A stretch of DNA of 50,975 bases from positions 1-50,975 of the forward strand of contig CADANF010000023.1 of assembly GCA_902789175.1 (NCBI GenBank), read 5' to 3'. Within the stretch, counting starts at the first letter, position 1; each line of letters starts with the position of its first letter. Origin of the DNA: an uncultured Lachnospiraceae bacterium. Lineage in GTDB: Bacteria > Bacillota > Clostridia > Lachnospirales > Lachnospiraceae. Below the pieces are notes generated by a model. It was not told the DNA's origin. It was given only the letters and a program-made list of their open reading frames with translations, and ran no database searches. The position numbers and the translations under genes are program-made. Below are positions 35,835-44,828 of this stretch, one piece after another.

Positions 35835-35945
35835 TTATAAAACACTAACAAGAAGACCAATGATCATTCCTGCTGCAAGAAGTATACATATAGCTCCTGC
35901 TACAATTCTTGTACCTTTGCCGCGTTTCTTGCTAAAATCTACCAT
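35835..35945 (-). CDS. 36-residue single-span membrane protein
   Basis: ATG at 35945, GGAGG eight bases upstream, stop at 35835. The product begins MVDFSKKRGKGTRIV, a basic cytosolic tail, and continues as a single membrane helix of about 20 residues (AGAICILLAAGMIIGLL) to the end, VSVL. An alternative ATG at 35951 is too close to the ribosome site. It sits between nth (20 bases before) and the VanW lipoprotein (47 bases after) in the same direction, so it is co-transcribed. The good ribosome site, positive-inside layout and operon position support a real gene; I do not recognise its family. Confidence 0.7.
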   Translation of the reverse strand: MVDFSKKRGKGTRIVAGAICILLAAGMIIGLLVSVL

Positions 35946-35965
35946 TTGCATATCCTCCAAATTAA

Positions 35966-36601
35966 TTATTTTTTCCCTCTACATATATCATTCATGGGAC
36001 ATATGTCGCACTTAGGTCTACCTGAGATACAGACATTCCTTCCCAATAATATCACTTGCATATTATAGATTATCCAATTCTCTTTTGGAATACATTTCAT
36101 CAAATCTACTTCAATTTTTTCAGGATCCTCTTCTTTGGTAAGTCCCAGAAGTCTTGAAACCCTTTTAACATGAGTATCCACCACTATACTGTCAATACTA
36201 TAAATATTACCCCTTATAACATTTGCGGTTTTTCTTCCTACTCCAGGAAGTTTTACCAGAAGATTTATGTCTGATGGAACAGCCCCATTATACTCTTCTA
36301 AAAGCTTAATGGAACAGGCCTTTATATTCTTGGCTTTATTTTTATAAAATCCAGTAGAATATATATCTTTCTCCAGCTCTGATACATCTGCCATAGCAAA
36401 ATCCCCAAGAGTCTTATATTTTTTAAACAAAGCTTTTGTTACTTCATTTACCCTTGCATCTGTACACTGCGCCGATAAAATTGTAGCTATAAGAAGCTGC
36501 CATGGTTTATCCGGAGCATAATGAAGAAAACACTCTATATCTCTTCCATATTCTTCGTCCAGTCTTTTACATACTTCTATTGCAAGTTCTTTCTTCGTCA
36601 A
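35966..36601 (-). CDS. nth: Endonuclease III (DNA glycosylase/AP lyase)
   Basis: 211 residues. Base-excision repair enzyme removing oxidised pyrimidines. The helix-hairpin-helix LPGVGRKTANVI with its catalytic lysine, the catalytic aspartate in VVDTHVKRVSRL and the [4Fe-4S] ligands C-x6-C-x2-C-x5-C near the C-terminus are all present. Mid-operon between the DUF815 ATPase and the 36-residue membrane protein. Confidence 0.96.
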   Translation of the reverse strand: MTKKELAIEVCKRLDEEYGRDIECFLHYAPDKPWQLLIATILSAQCTDARVNEVTKALFKKYKTLGDFAMADVSELEKDIYSTGFYKNKAKNIKACSIKLLEEYNGAVPSDINLLVKLPGVGRKTANVIRGNIYSIDSIVVDTHVKRVSRLLGLTKEEDPEKIEVDLMKCIPKENWIIYNMQVILLGRNVCISGRPKCDICPMNDICRGKK

Positions 36602-36632
36602 CGGTCTCTCCTATACTCTACTTTTTAGATCA

Positions 36633-37973
36633 TTACTCTTTATATTCTTCAAGATTACCTAAGACGTAATCAATAAACTGCTGAGCTGTACGTCCAGAAA
36701 AACCACCGTGGCTTATTTCCCACTTATTTGCTTCCTGTTTAAGCTTTTCTTCATCCATTTTGATCTCAGGATGTCTTGATGCAAGCTCTGTTACAATATT
36801 AAAAAAGTCCTTCTGATTTGGCTTGATATATCCTATAGTGATACCAAATCTGTTTACTAATGAAAGTTTCTCCTGCATCGTATCTGAATGATGCTTATCT
36901 AATTCCATATCGTTATTATCTTTCCAGGTTTCCTGAATAAGATGACGACGATTTGATGTAGCATAAATAAGTACATTGTCAGGTCTTGATTCAAGACCTC
37001 CTTCTATTACTGCCTTAAGATATTTATATTCTATCTCACTGTCTTCAAATGAAAGATCATCCATATAAATGATAAACTTATAATTTCTATTCTTTATATG
37101 AGCAATGACAGAATTAAGGTCTCTCATCTGATGCTTATAGATCTCTATCATTCTAAGACCGGCATCATAATATTCATTTATTATAGCTTTGATGCTAGTA
37201 GACTTACCTGTACCGCTATCTCCAAATAACAGACAGTTATTAGCTCTCTTTCCTTTTACAAATGCTTCAGTATTATCTCTTAATTTCTTCTTCTGGATCT
37301 CATAACCCACAAGGTCGTCAAGCATTACTGAATCAGTGTTATTGATAGGAAGATACTCTATCTCCTTACCCTCATCATGTCTGATACGGAATGCTCTGTT
37401 AAGCCCAAACATTCCAACACCATATTTTTTATAAAAAAGCGTTACGATATCAAATATCTTTTTTGCTTTTTCATCTAATGAATCTTCACTTATAACAACT
37501 TGATTTATACTATCACTAAGGCCTCTGACCTTTAAAGATACATTTCTGTTATACATCTGTTCTTTCTTATCAATAGACTGATAAGCTGTGATAGTAGAAA
37601 AACAATCGATGGATAGCTCTTTCTCCAATGTAGAAAAATCGTATTTAAACAGCTTAGCGAAGATCTTAAAATCATTTAATGCAAAATTCACAACGCTTCC
37701 ACCGTTAGATCCAACCTTTTCACAGGTGAGTGAAAATGGATTTTCATTTGTAATAAGGAGGAATGAAAGATAATCCTGCCACAGATTTCTGTTAAAACCA
37801 AAATCTGTACTTATCTCTAAGAGCTTTCTTATCTCAACATAAATCCTTGTTACAAGGTTTTCCTTTTCATCAGCCTTAAGATCAAAATCATGAATGATCT
37901 CACTAAGTCTGTTGATCACTGAATCCGTGTTAAAATTACGATACATTACGAGTTTAGCTATCTCATTATACAT
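36633..37973 (-). CDS. DUF815 family AAA-type ATPase
   Basis: 446 residues. N-terminal helical region of about 200 residues without recognised motifs, then a P-loop ATPase domain: Walker A CLLFGDSGTGKST near 250, Walker B FIIYMDDLSFE near 305, and a sensor-like YATSNRRHLI near 340. The ending ISHGGFSGRTAQQFIDYVL is typical of DUF815 proteins, uncharacterised ATPases related to DnaA/DnaC-type AAA enzymes. It starts one base after the murJ stop, a very tight coupling to the lipid II flippase, which hints at a cell-envelope or division link but proves nothing. Confidence 0.85.
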   Translation of the reverse strand: MYNEIAKLVMYRNFNTDSVINRLSEIIHDFDLKADEKENLVTRIYVEIRKLLEISTDFGFNRNLWQDYLSFLLITNENPFSLTCEKVGSNGGSVVNFALNDFKIFAKLFKYDFSTLEKELSIDCFSTITAYQSIDKKEQMYNRNVSLKVRGLSDSINQVVISEDSLDEKAKKIFDIVTLFYKKYGVGMFGLNRAFRIRHDEGKEIEYLPINNTDSVMLDDLVGYEIQKKKLRDNTEAFVKGKRANNCLLFGDSGTGKSTSIKAIINEYYDAGLRMIEIYKHQMRDLNSVIAHIKNRNYKFIIYMDDLSFEDSEIEYKYLKAVIEGGLESRPDNVLIYATSNRRHLIQETWKDNNDMELDKHHSDTMQEKLSLVNRFGITIGYIKPNQKDFFNIVTELASRHPEIKMDEEKLKQEANKWEISHGGFSGRTAQQFIDYVLGNLEEYKE

Positions 37974-37974
37974 A

Positions 37975-39552
37975 TTAGTGCCTCTTTATCTTTCTCTTTA
38001 TAATATCGATCACTGTTGTCATTTCTTCCGCCTTTATAAGATAAGCAGTAACAAAATATACTATTATTCCAACAATAGTAAGTCCTAAAGTTTCAATAAG
38101 CTGCATCAGTTTTCCTGAAAGGTTCATGTTAGTTTCACAGATCCTGGTAAGAATTATAAGTACTATAGACATAACCGCTGTACTTATCACTGTCTTTATC
38201 AAAGATCTTACCATCTGGGTAATTCCCATTCTTCCGATCTTTCTTCTAAGGAGAACGAAATTAAGTATCATACTTACAAATCCTGCAACAACATAAGCTG
38301 CTGCAAGTCCACCGCCCTGCCAGTATTTTACAAATATAAAGCTAAGAACGATATTAATCGTAAGAACTATTATATTTACCGTAACCGGAGTCTTTGTATC
38401 CTGTGCCGCATAGAAACATCTGTTAAGATGAACCCTTAAACTGTATGCAACAATTCCTATTGAATAAATGATAAGATAAAACGCTATATTATCAACATCC
38501 TTTGAAGTTGTCTTTCCCTGAAGAAACATCATTCTTATTACAGGCTTACTAAGGAATATAAGTCCTGCCATAGATGGAAATGCTACAAAGTTCGTTGTAT
38601 TAAAACCTATTCTTAAGTTTTCCTTATAATCATCAACTTTTCCTATGGAATAGCTTTGTGACATAGCAGGAAAAATTGCAAGCGAAATAGCCGCAAACAT
38701 ATTTACAGGAAGATTCATTATCTGAAGCGCATTTCCCATAACAGTTATAGTGCTGTCTCCGAGTCCTGATGCAAATTTCTGGTTGACCATGATATTGATC
38801 TGATTAACTGACATACCTAAAAGCGATGGCCAGAGAAGTCTGAAGAACTGTTTTACCCCTTCTTCCTTAAAATCTATTATTGGCATATATTCAAATTTAG
38901 CTCTCTTAAGAGGTCTTATATGGCATAAGAGATCCACAAAAGCACCAATAACAACACTTATTGAAAAACCTGCAATTCCAAGTCCAAAGGTCTGAGAAAG
39001 CACAACGCCGAATACAACTATGCAAAGATTATAGAACACGGCACCTATGGAAGATGGAGCAAAATCCTGATAAGTCTGCAGGATTCCCATAAATACTCCC
39101 ACCAGACACATAAAGAAACTCTGAAGGAACATGATCCTTGTAAGTCTTACAGTAAGATCAAATCCTTCTCCTGTATAATCTACTAAAAGTCTTGTTAACT
39201 GTGGTGTAAATATAAGTCCTAATATACTAAGTCCAACAGCAAATACAACTACAAGATTAAGAACTGTATTTGCCATTCTATATCCCCTCTTTTTTTCATT
39301 TCTTGCCAGATACTGACTGAATATAGGGATAAATGCAGAGGAAAGTCCCCCGCCTACAAGTATTGTATATATAAAATCCGGAATTTTAAATGCTGCATTA
39401 TAAGCATCTGTTTCCATTCCAGGTCCAAATATCGAATTAATAAGAATGCTTTTACCAAATCCCAGCACGCTGCCTACAAGGTTTGCTATTACCATTATGG
39501 ATGTGGCTTTAAGCATTCCCTGTATACCATTTTTCTTCTTATCTTCTGTCAT
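37975..39552 (-). CDS. murJ: Lipid II flippase MurJ (MviN family)
   Basis: 525 residues with about 14 hydrophobic segments, MOP-superfamily pattern. The start ATSIMVIANLVGSVLGFGKSILINSIFG and the motif FGPGMETDAYNAAFKIPDF match the MviN/MurJ signature. It flips lipid II across the membrane for wall synthesis. First gene of the run ending in trmL; GGAAAG precedes the ATG. It lies downstream of nfnB beyond a terminator, so a promoter should be in 39553-39590, but none is obvious. Confidence 0.93.
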   Translation of the reverse strand: MTEDKKKNGIQGMLKATSIMVIANLVGSVLGFGKSILINSIFGPGMETDAYNAAFKIPDFIYTILVGGGLSSAFIPIFSQYLARNEKKRGYRMANTVLNLVVVFAVGLSILGLIFTPQLTRLLVDYTGEGFDLTVRLTRIMFLQSFFMCLVGVFMGILQTYQDFAPSSIGAVFYNLCIVVFGVVLSQTFGLGIAGFSISVVIGAFVDLLCHIRPLKRAKFEYMPIIDFKEEGVKQFFRLLWPSLLGMSVNQINIMVNQKFASGLGDSTITVMGNALQIMNLPVNMFAAISLAIFPAMSQSYSIGKVDDYKENLRIGFNTTNFVAFPSMAGLIFLSKPVIRMMFLQGKTTSKDVDNIAFYLIIYSIGIVAYSLRVHLNRCFYAAQDTKTPVTVNIIVLTINIVLSFIFVKYWQGGGLAAAYVVAGFVSMILNFVLLRRKIGRMGITQMVRSLIKTVISTAVMSIVLIILTRICETNMNLSGKLMQLIETLGLTIVGIIVYFVTAYLIKAEEMTTVIDIIKRKIKRH

Positions 39553-39587
39553 TTAACTTTCCATTCCCAATTTTTATTTTATTTAAA

Positions 39588-39616
39588 CAAGAAGAGGGCT
39601 TAAAATATAAGCCCCC
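39588..39616 (-). terminator. Terminator of nfnAB
   Basis: Minus strand GGGCTTA (39608-39614) with TAAGCCC (39596-39602), six-base loop, then the T-rich TCTTCTTGTTT. It begins 25 bases after the nfnB stop. Confidence 0.75.
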
Positions 39617-39638
39617 GTCCCGTAATATAGATCGTCTA

Positions 39639-41021
39639 TTATAATGTCTGCATATATGCATCCATAGCAGCTGCTGCTTTCTTACCAGCACCCATTGCAA
39701 GAATAACTGTTGCAGCACCTGTAACTGCGTCACCGCCGGCATAAACACCCTTACGTGATGTAAGACCTGTCTCATCAGCAATGATTCCGCCCCATTTCTC
39801 TGTATCAAGACCTTCTGTTGTTGACTTGATAAGTGGGTTTGGAGATGTACCGATTGACATGATCATGCAGTCGCATTCAATGTCATTATATTTTCCTTCA
39901 ACTGCTACAGGCTTTCTTCTTCCTGACTCATCCGGATCAGAAAGTTCCATAACCTGGCATTTAACTGACTTAACCCAGCCGTTGTCTCCTTCAACTTCAA
40001 CTGGATTGTTAAGGAATGCAAACTTGATTCCCTCTTCCATTGCATGCTCAACTTCTTCTGCTCTTGCAGGAAGCTCAGCCTGAGTTCTTCTATATACGAT
40101 AGTAACATCTGAGCCAAGACGCTTAGCACATCTTGCAGCGTCCATAGCAACATTTCCGCCGCCGACAACTACTGTCTTTTCCGGATGCTTGATAGGTGTC
40201 TTTGAGTCTTCCTTGTAAGCCTTCATAAGGTTGATACGTGTAAGGAATTCATTTGCTGAATATACACCATTAAGGTTTTCACCCGGGATATTCATAAATC
40301 TTGGAAGACCTGCACCTGAACCAATGAATACGCTTTCGAATCCAAACTCATCCATAAGTTCATCTATTGAAATTGTCTTACCGATAACTACGTTTGTATC
40401 GATCTTAACACCTAAATCCTTAAGTCCATCAATTTCCTTTTGAACGATTGACTTAGGAAGTCTGAATTCCGGAATACCATAAGCAAGTACACCGCCTGCA
40501 AGGTGAAGTGCTTCGAAGATTGTTACTTCATAACCCTTCTTTGCAAGGTCACCGGCACAAGCAAGTCCTGAAGGACCTGAACCAATAACTGCTGCCTTAT
40601 GTCCGTTTAAAGCTGGCTTTTCAGCCTTCTCTTTTGCATTTGCCATATGATAGTCTGCTACGAATCTTTCAAGACGTCCGATGGCAACAGGCTCACCCTT
40701 GATACCACGAACACAGTTCTTCTCACACTGTGATTCCTGAGGACATACACGTCCGCATACTGCTGGAAGTGAACTTGAAAGTGAGATTATCTGATACGCT
40801 TCTTCAAAATTTCCTGCTGCAACTTCAGCTATAAATGCAGGAATATTTACTTCTACAGGACAACCTGATACGCAAGGCTTGTTCTTACAGTTAAGACATC
40901 TTGCAGCTTCGTCCTTTGCCTGTTCCTCTGTGTAACCAAGAGCAACTTCTTTAAAATTCTTATTTCTAACATCTGGATCCTGTGATGGCATAGGATTCTT
41001 TGTCATTGACATATTTGGCAT
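39639..41021 (-). CDS. nfnB: NADP-linked ferredoxin oxidoreductase large subunit, NfnB/GltD-like
   Basis: 460 residues. N-terminal ferredoxin-like part with two [4Fe-4S] cysteine sets (CLNCKNKPCVSGCP and CGRVCPQESQCEKNCVRG), then FAD- and NADPH-binding folds (VIGSGPSGLACAGDLAKKG near residue 148, VVGGGNVAMDAARCAKRLG near 288), ending GGDAVTGAATVILAMGAGKKAA. Alone this could be annotated as a glutamate synthase small chain, but the gene overlaps the control region of its partner (2 bases apart), which is an NfnA-like protein, and no glutamate synthase large chain is present. The pair most likely carries out electron bifurcation between NADH, ferredoxin and NADP. Confidence 0.88.
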   Translation of the reverse strand: MPNMSMTKNPMPSQDPDVRNKNFKEVALGYTEEQAKDEAARCLNCKNKPCVSGCPVEVNIPAFIAEVAAGNFEEAYQIISLSSSLPAVCGRVCPQESQCEKNCVRGIKGEPVAIGRLERFVADYHMANAKEKAEKPALNGHKAAVIGSGPSGLACAGDLAKKGYEVTIFEALHLAGGVLAYGIPEFRLPKSIVQKEIDGLKDLGVKIDTNVVIGKTISIDELMDEFGFESVFIGSGAGLPRFMNIPGENLNGVYSANEFLTRINLMKAYKEDSKTPIKHPEKTVVVGGGNVAMDAARCAKRLGSDVTIVYRRTQAELPARAEEVEHAMEEGIKFAFLNNPVEVEGDNGWVKSVKCQVMELSDPDESGRRKPVAVEGKYNDIECDCMIMSIGTSPNPLIKSTTEGLDTEKWGGIIADETGLTSRKGVYAGGDAVTGAATVILAMGAGKKAAAAMDAYMQTL

Positions 41022-41022
41022 C

Positions 41023-41865
41023 TTACTTTACCTCCATCTTAAGAAGATTACATGCTTCCTCTCTTGCTTTCTGTTCGAAAGGCTTGTATGTTGCACCTCT
41101 TGACATTGCTTCATCAAAGTCTACTTCAAATCCATCAAAATCAGGACCATCTACACAGGCAAACTTTGTCTTTCCACCAACAGTAAGTCTGCAACCACCG
41201 CACATTCCTGTGCCGTCAACCATGATAGGGTTCATGCTTACAACTGTCTTAACGTTATATTTTTTTGTAGTAGCAACTACAAACTTCATCATGATAAGTG
41301 GTCCGATAGCGATAACTTCATCGAACTGCTCTCCGTCAGCAATAAGCTTCTCAAGTGGAGCTGTAACAACTCCCTTTTCACCTGCTGATCCATCATCTGT
41401 CATAAGTATATAATTGTCACTTGCTGCCTTGAATTCATCCTCAAGGATAACAAGATCTTTATTTCTAAATCCAACGATTGATGTTACTTCGCATCCTTCG
41501 TCATGAAGCTTCTTTGCAACAGGATATGCAATAGCGCAACCTACACCACCGCCTACTACGGCAACCTTCTTTAATCCTTCAGTCTCTGTCTTGTTTCCAA
41601 GAGGACCTACGAAATCAGGGATTGAGTCACCCTCATTTAAAGAATTAAGAATTTCTGTAGAACCACCAACTATCTGGAAGATAATTGTTACAGTTCCCTT
41701 TTCTCTGTCATAGCCGGCAATAGTAAGAGGAATTCTCTCACCATCCTCTGATGCTCTTAAGATAATGAACTGTCCTGGTTCAGCTTTACGAGCTACAAGT
41801 GGTGCCTCAATTTCCATCAGTGTTACTGTTGGATTGAGTGCTTTCTTTGTTATGATCTTAAACAT
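41023..41865 (-). CDS. nfnA: NAD-binding FAD/[2Fe-2S] subunit, NfnA/DHOD-electron-transfer-like
   Basis: 280 residues, ferredoxin-NADP reductase fold: FAD-binding beta-barrel (about 1-95, with RIPLTIAGYD), NAD-binding fold (about 100-220, with VAVVGGGVGCAIAYP) and a C-terminal [2Fe-2S] loop with cysteines in GTGMCGGCRLTVGG and FACVDGPDFDG. Such proteins act in dihydroorotate dehydrogenase complexes or, when paired with a GltD-like protein as here, as the small subunit of NfnAB. GGGAG precedes the ATG. A tRNA gene lies 42 bases upstream on the same strand. Confidence 0.88.
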   Translation of the reverse strand: MFKIITKKALNPTVTLMEIEAPLVARKAEPGQFIILRASEDGERIPLTIAGYDREKGTVTIIFQIVGGSTEILNSLNEGDSIPDFVGPLGNKTETEGLKKVAVVGGGVGCAIAYPVAKKLHDEGCEVTSIVGFRNKDLVILEDEFKAASDNYILMTDDGSAGEKGVVTAPLEKLIADGEQFDEVIAIGPLIMMKFVVATTKKYNVKTVVSMNPIMVDGTGMCGGCRLTVGGKTKFACVDGPDFDGFEVDFDEAMSRGATYKPFEQKAREEACNLLKMEVK

Positions 41866-41907
41866 AATAAAAGCTCTCCCTTAAAAAATATATTGATTAA
41901 TAGAAAA

Positions 41908-41995
41908 CGGAGACGGAGGGATTCGAACCCTCGTGCCGGCAAGCCGGCAAACTGATTTCGAGTCAGCCCCGTTATGACCGCTTCGATACGTCTCC
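41908..41995 (-). tRNA. tRNA-Ser(CGA)
   Basis: 88-base gene. Acceptor stem GGAGACG/CGTCTCC, discriminator G, anticodon loop CTCGAAA giving anticodon CGA (reads UCG), long variable arm with a GCCGGC hairpin typical of class II serine tRNAs, and the T loop GGTTCGAATCC. The 3' CCA is not encoded (TTTTC follows), so it must be added by the cell. Confidence 0.96.
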
Positions 41996-42324
41996 ATAAA
42001 CCTTGTATGAATATAAGCCCGAAACAAACAATTTCTATTACTTTTTATTCTATTTCCCAAAAAAGGTTATACGCATACAGTTAAGAATTATACATTAAAG
42101 TAATATTGGCATCAATACCCCATTTTGACTATTTTTTCTTATATTCAGTCTAAATTTAAGTTAAATTTTCTCTAATACGTGAATTCTTTTTAATATTTTT
42201 TGTTTTCATGTTCCATAAGACAAAAAAAAGATTCACAATTCTTATTTTGACTTTTTTAATAGGATAGAATAAGATATGCCTCGGATATATTAACTATCTT
42301 ATTTCTTATTTTTTGGAGTTTATC
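41996..42324. other. AT-rich gap of about 330 bases between the tRNA and the CmpB-like gene
   Basis: No open frame worth calling on either strand. It holds the promoter of the plus-strand gene near its right end (42247-42275) and presumably the tRNA promoter near its left end, where TATATT on the minus strand could be a -10 box. I see no riboswitch or repeat in it. Confidence 0.6.
42247..42275 (+). promoter_or_regulatory. Promoter of the CmpB-like and ABC-F genes
   Basis: -35 TTGACT (42247-42252), 17-base spacer, -10 TAAGAT (42270-42275), about 50 bases upstream of the ATG. Confidence 0.55.
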
Positions 42325-43095
42325 ATGAATCGTGCATTGATCTTACTGTTTTTGTTTTCAACCGGCAGTTTGCTTGGCTGGTGCATTGAACTTTTTTACA
42401 GGAGATTCGGTTCTCCCTACGGCAGAAAGAATAAAAAATGGGTAAATCCCGGCTTCCTTGTAGGTCCCTGCCTTCCTTTATATGGAAGCGGCCTCGTAGT
42501 CCTCTATCTTATGGCCAGGATCCCAATTCTTGTTTTTAAAGGAAATGAATTTTTAAATCAACTCTCAACTGTGGTCCTTATGGGAATTGCCATGACCGTG
42601 ATTGAATATATCACAGGTCTCATTTTCATAGTACATATGCATGTTAAACTTTGGGATTATACAGATAACTGGGGAAATATACAGGGAATCATCTGCCCAC
42701 TGTTTTCTTTATTTTGGACAGCCCTTGGTGCTTTCTACTATCTGGTGATCGATCCGGAAGTTTTAGAAGCTCTCGACTGGCTTTCCCGCAACTTAGCTTT
42801 TTCATTCTTCATAGGACTTTTCTATGGAATATTTATCATCGATATTTCTTACTCATTTAAGTTAGTAGTTAAGTTAAAGACTGTTGCAGAAGAATATAAC
42901 GTTGTTGTAAAGATAAATGATTTCCGTGGCAAGATCATAGATCGTGAGCAGCAAGCCCACGAAAAGGCCCGCTTCCTCTTATCCATACCATCAAATCTTA
43001 CTTCTATAAGGGATGTATTTGAAACCTATAAGGATAACTTAGATGACTTCTCCATCAAAAAATGGATGAAAGAAAAGATCAAAAATATCAAATAA
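42325..43095 (+). CDS. Putative ABC transporter permease, CmpB/DUF1113 family membrane protein
   Basis: 256 residues from the ATG at 42325, with TTGGAG upstream; a TTG at 42313 overlaps that ribosome site and is unlikely. Five or six hydrophobic segments. Family signatures: GWCIELFYRRFGSP, VNPGFLVGPCLPLYGSG, EYITG, and HMHVKLWDYTDNWGNIQGIICP. Pfam lists this family as putative ABC-type permease, but evidence for transport is thin and no periplasmic protein is nearby. The C-terminal 70 residues are charged and cytosolic. It is followed after 17 bases by an ABC-F ATPase, which is not a transporter ATPase, so the two do not make up a transporter. Confidence 0.82.
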   Translation: MNRALILLFLFSTGSLLGWCIELFYRRFGSPYGRKNKKWVNPGFLVGPCLPLYGSGLVVLYLMARIPILVFKGNEFLNQLSTVVLMGIAMTVIEYITGLIFIVHMHVKLWDYTDNWGNIQGIICPLFSLFWTALGAFYYLVIDPEVLEALDWLSRNLAFSFFIGLFYGIFIIDISYSFKLVVKLKTVAEEYNVVVKINDFRGKIIDREQQAHEKARFLLSIPSNLTSIRDVFETYKDNLDDFSIKKWMKEKIKNIK

Positions 43096-43112
43096 ATTAA
43101 AGGAATATAATT

Positions 43113-44672
43113 ATGAGTATTTTAAATGTAGAACACCTTTCCCACGGATTCGGCGACAGAGAGATTTTTCGCGATGTATCCTTCCGTCTTCTTAAGGGCG
43201 AACATATCGGCCTTGTAGGTGCAAATGGTGAAGGAAAATCAACCTTCATGAGCGTAGTCACAGGAAAAATGCAACCTGATGCAGGTAAAGTCGAATGGGC
43301 AAAAAATGTTAAAGTCGGCTATTTAGACCAGCATGCTGTCTTGGAAAAAGGAATGACAATAAGATCAACTCTTCAGTCTGCCTATGCCTCTCTTTTTGAA
43401 TTAGAGCAGCGTATGAATGAACTTTATATGGAAATGGGGGATCCTGATAAGGCTGATAAAATGGATGAGATCATGGAAGAAACCGGCACCATCCAGGATT
43501 ATCTTACAATGCACGATTTTTATCTTATCGACTCAAAAGTAGATGAAGTGGCCCGCGCATTTGGTCTTAATGACTTAGGACTTGATAAGGATGTTACTGA
43601 ATTATCCGGAGGACAGAGAACTAAGATCCTTCTAGCCAAGCTTCTTTTAGAAAAGCCTGACATTCTGCTTCTTGACGAGCCTACCAACTATCTGGATGCT
43701 GAACACATCGAATGGCTTAAGCGTTATCTTCAAAACTATGAAAACGCATTTATTTTAATATCTCATGATATTCCATTTTTAAATAGCGTTATCAATATCA
43801 TTTATCATGTTGAAGACTGTACTCTTAACAGATATGTAGGTGATTATGACAAATTCATGGAAGTTCACGCTATCCACGAAGCTCAAAAGAAGGCAGCTTA
43901 CGAGAGACAGCAGAAGGAAATTGCGGAATTAAAGGACTTCGTTGCAAGAAATAAGGCCAGGGTTGCTACAAGAAATATGGCCATGTCACGTCAGAAAAAA
44001 CTGGACAATATGGAACTGGTTGAATTATCAAGAGCGAAGGCAAAGCCGGAATTTAATTTCCAGGTTGCCCGTACTCCAAGCCGTGTACTCTTTGAAACAA
44101 AAGATCTTGTTATCGGTTATGATGAACCGCTTTCAAAACCACTTGATTTCATGATGGAAAGAGGCACAAAAATTGTTCTAACAGGTTCCAACGGAATTGG
44201 TAAATCTACTCTTTTAAAGAGTCTACTCGGCATCATCAAACCTATAAGCGGTGATGTTTCAAGAGGCGACTTCCTTGAGATCGGATATTTTGAGCAGGAA
44301 ACCCCTGCAGATATTGAAACCACCTGCCTTGAAGAATTATGGAAAGAATTCCCTTCATGGAATCAGTACGAAGTAAGAAGTGCTCTGGCAAAATGCGGTC
44401 TTACATCTGACCATATTGAAAGCAAGGTAAAGGTTCTTTCCGGTGGTGAACAGGCTAAGGTAAGACTTGCAAAACTTATCGGCCGCCCTTCTAATCTTCT
44501 TGTATTAGACGAGCCGACAAACCACCTGGATCCAGACGCAAAAGAAGTATTAAAACAGGCTCTTATCGATTACAAAGGAAGCATCCTTATGGTATGTCAT
44601 GAGCCAGAATTCTATCAAGACCTTGCAACAGAAGTAAAATCCTGCAAGGAATGGGCTCTTCGCGAGATGTAG
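43113..44672 (+). CDS. ABC-F family ATPase (ribosome-associated)
   Basis: 519 residues with two ABC domains and no membrane segments: Walker A GANGEGKST and GSNGIGKST; signatures LSGGQRTKILLAKLLL and LSGGEQAKVRLAKLI; Walker B LLLDEPTNYLD and LVLDEPTNHLD. The linker (about 240-310) is charged and helical, as in ABC-F proteins that insert into the ribosomal E site. Layout is close to YkpA/YbiT-type housekeeping factors, not clearly to an antibiotic-protection type; resistance cannot be claimed. Co-transcribed with the upstream membrane protein gene. Confidence 0.92.
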   Translation: MSILNVEHLSHGFGDREIFRDVSFRLLKGEHIGLVGANGEGKSTFMSVVTGKMQPDAGKVEWAKNVKVGYLDQHAVLEKGMTIRSTLQSAYASLFELEQRMNELYMEMGDPDKADKMDEIMEETGTIQDYLTMHDFYLIDSKVDEVARAFGLNDLGLDKDVTELSGGQRTKILLAKLLLEKPDILLLDEPTNYLDAEHIEWLKRYLQNYENAFILISHDIPFLNSVINIIYHVEDCTLNRYVGDYDKFMEVHAIHEAQKKAAYERQQKEIAELKDFVARNKARVATRNMAMSRQKKLDNMELVELSRAKAKPEFNFQVARTPSRVLFETKDLVIGYDEPLSKPLDFMMERGTKIVLTGSNGIGKSTLLKSLLGIIKPISGDVSRGDFLEIGYFEQETPADIETTCLEELWKEFPSWNQYEVRSALAKCGLTSDHIESKVKVLSGGEQAKVRLAKLIGRPSNLLVLDEPTNHLDPDAKEVLKQALIDYKGSILMVCHEPEFYQDLATEVKSCKEWALREM

Positions 44673-44828
44673 CAGACTGTAAGAACCATCTTCTTATATA
44701 GATACAAGAATTATTTAGTCATTAATTCAACATTTAGTAAACCATTATGATATAAATTTACTCCTCCATCTGAAAAAATAGGGTTTGACACACCACACAA
44801 AAGTTTATAACGGAGGAAAAGTTTAATA

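Noticed and set aside
39639-41021. Annotation as glutamate synthase small subunit
   Set aside because: No large subunit nearby and the adjacent partner has the NfnA layout, so the NfnAB pair explains both genes better.
43113-44672. ABC-F gene as an antibiotic resistance determinant
   Set aside because: Sequence pattern fits a housekeeping ABC-F, and it is co-transcribed with a CmpB-like membrane protein; nothing points to resistance.
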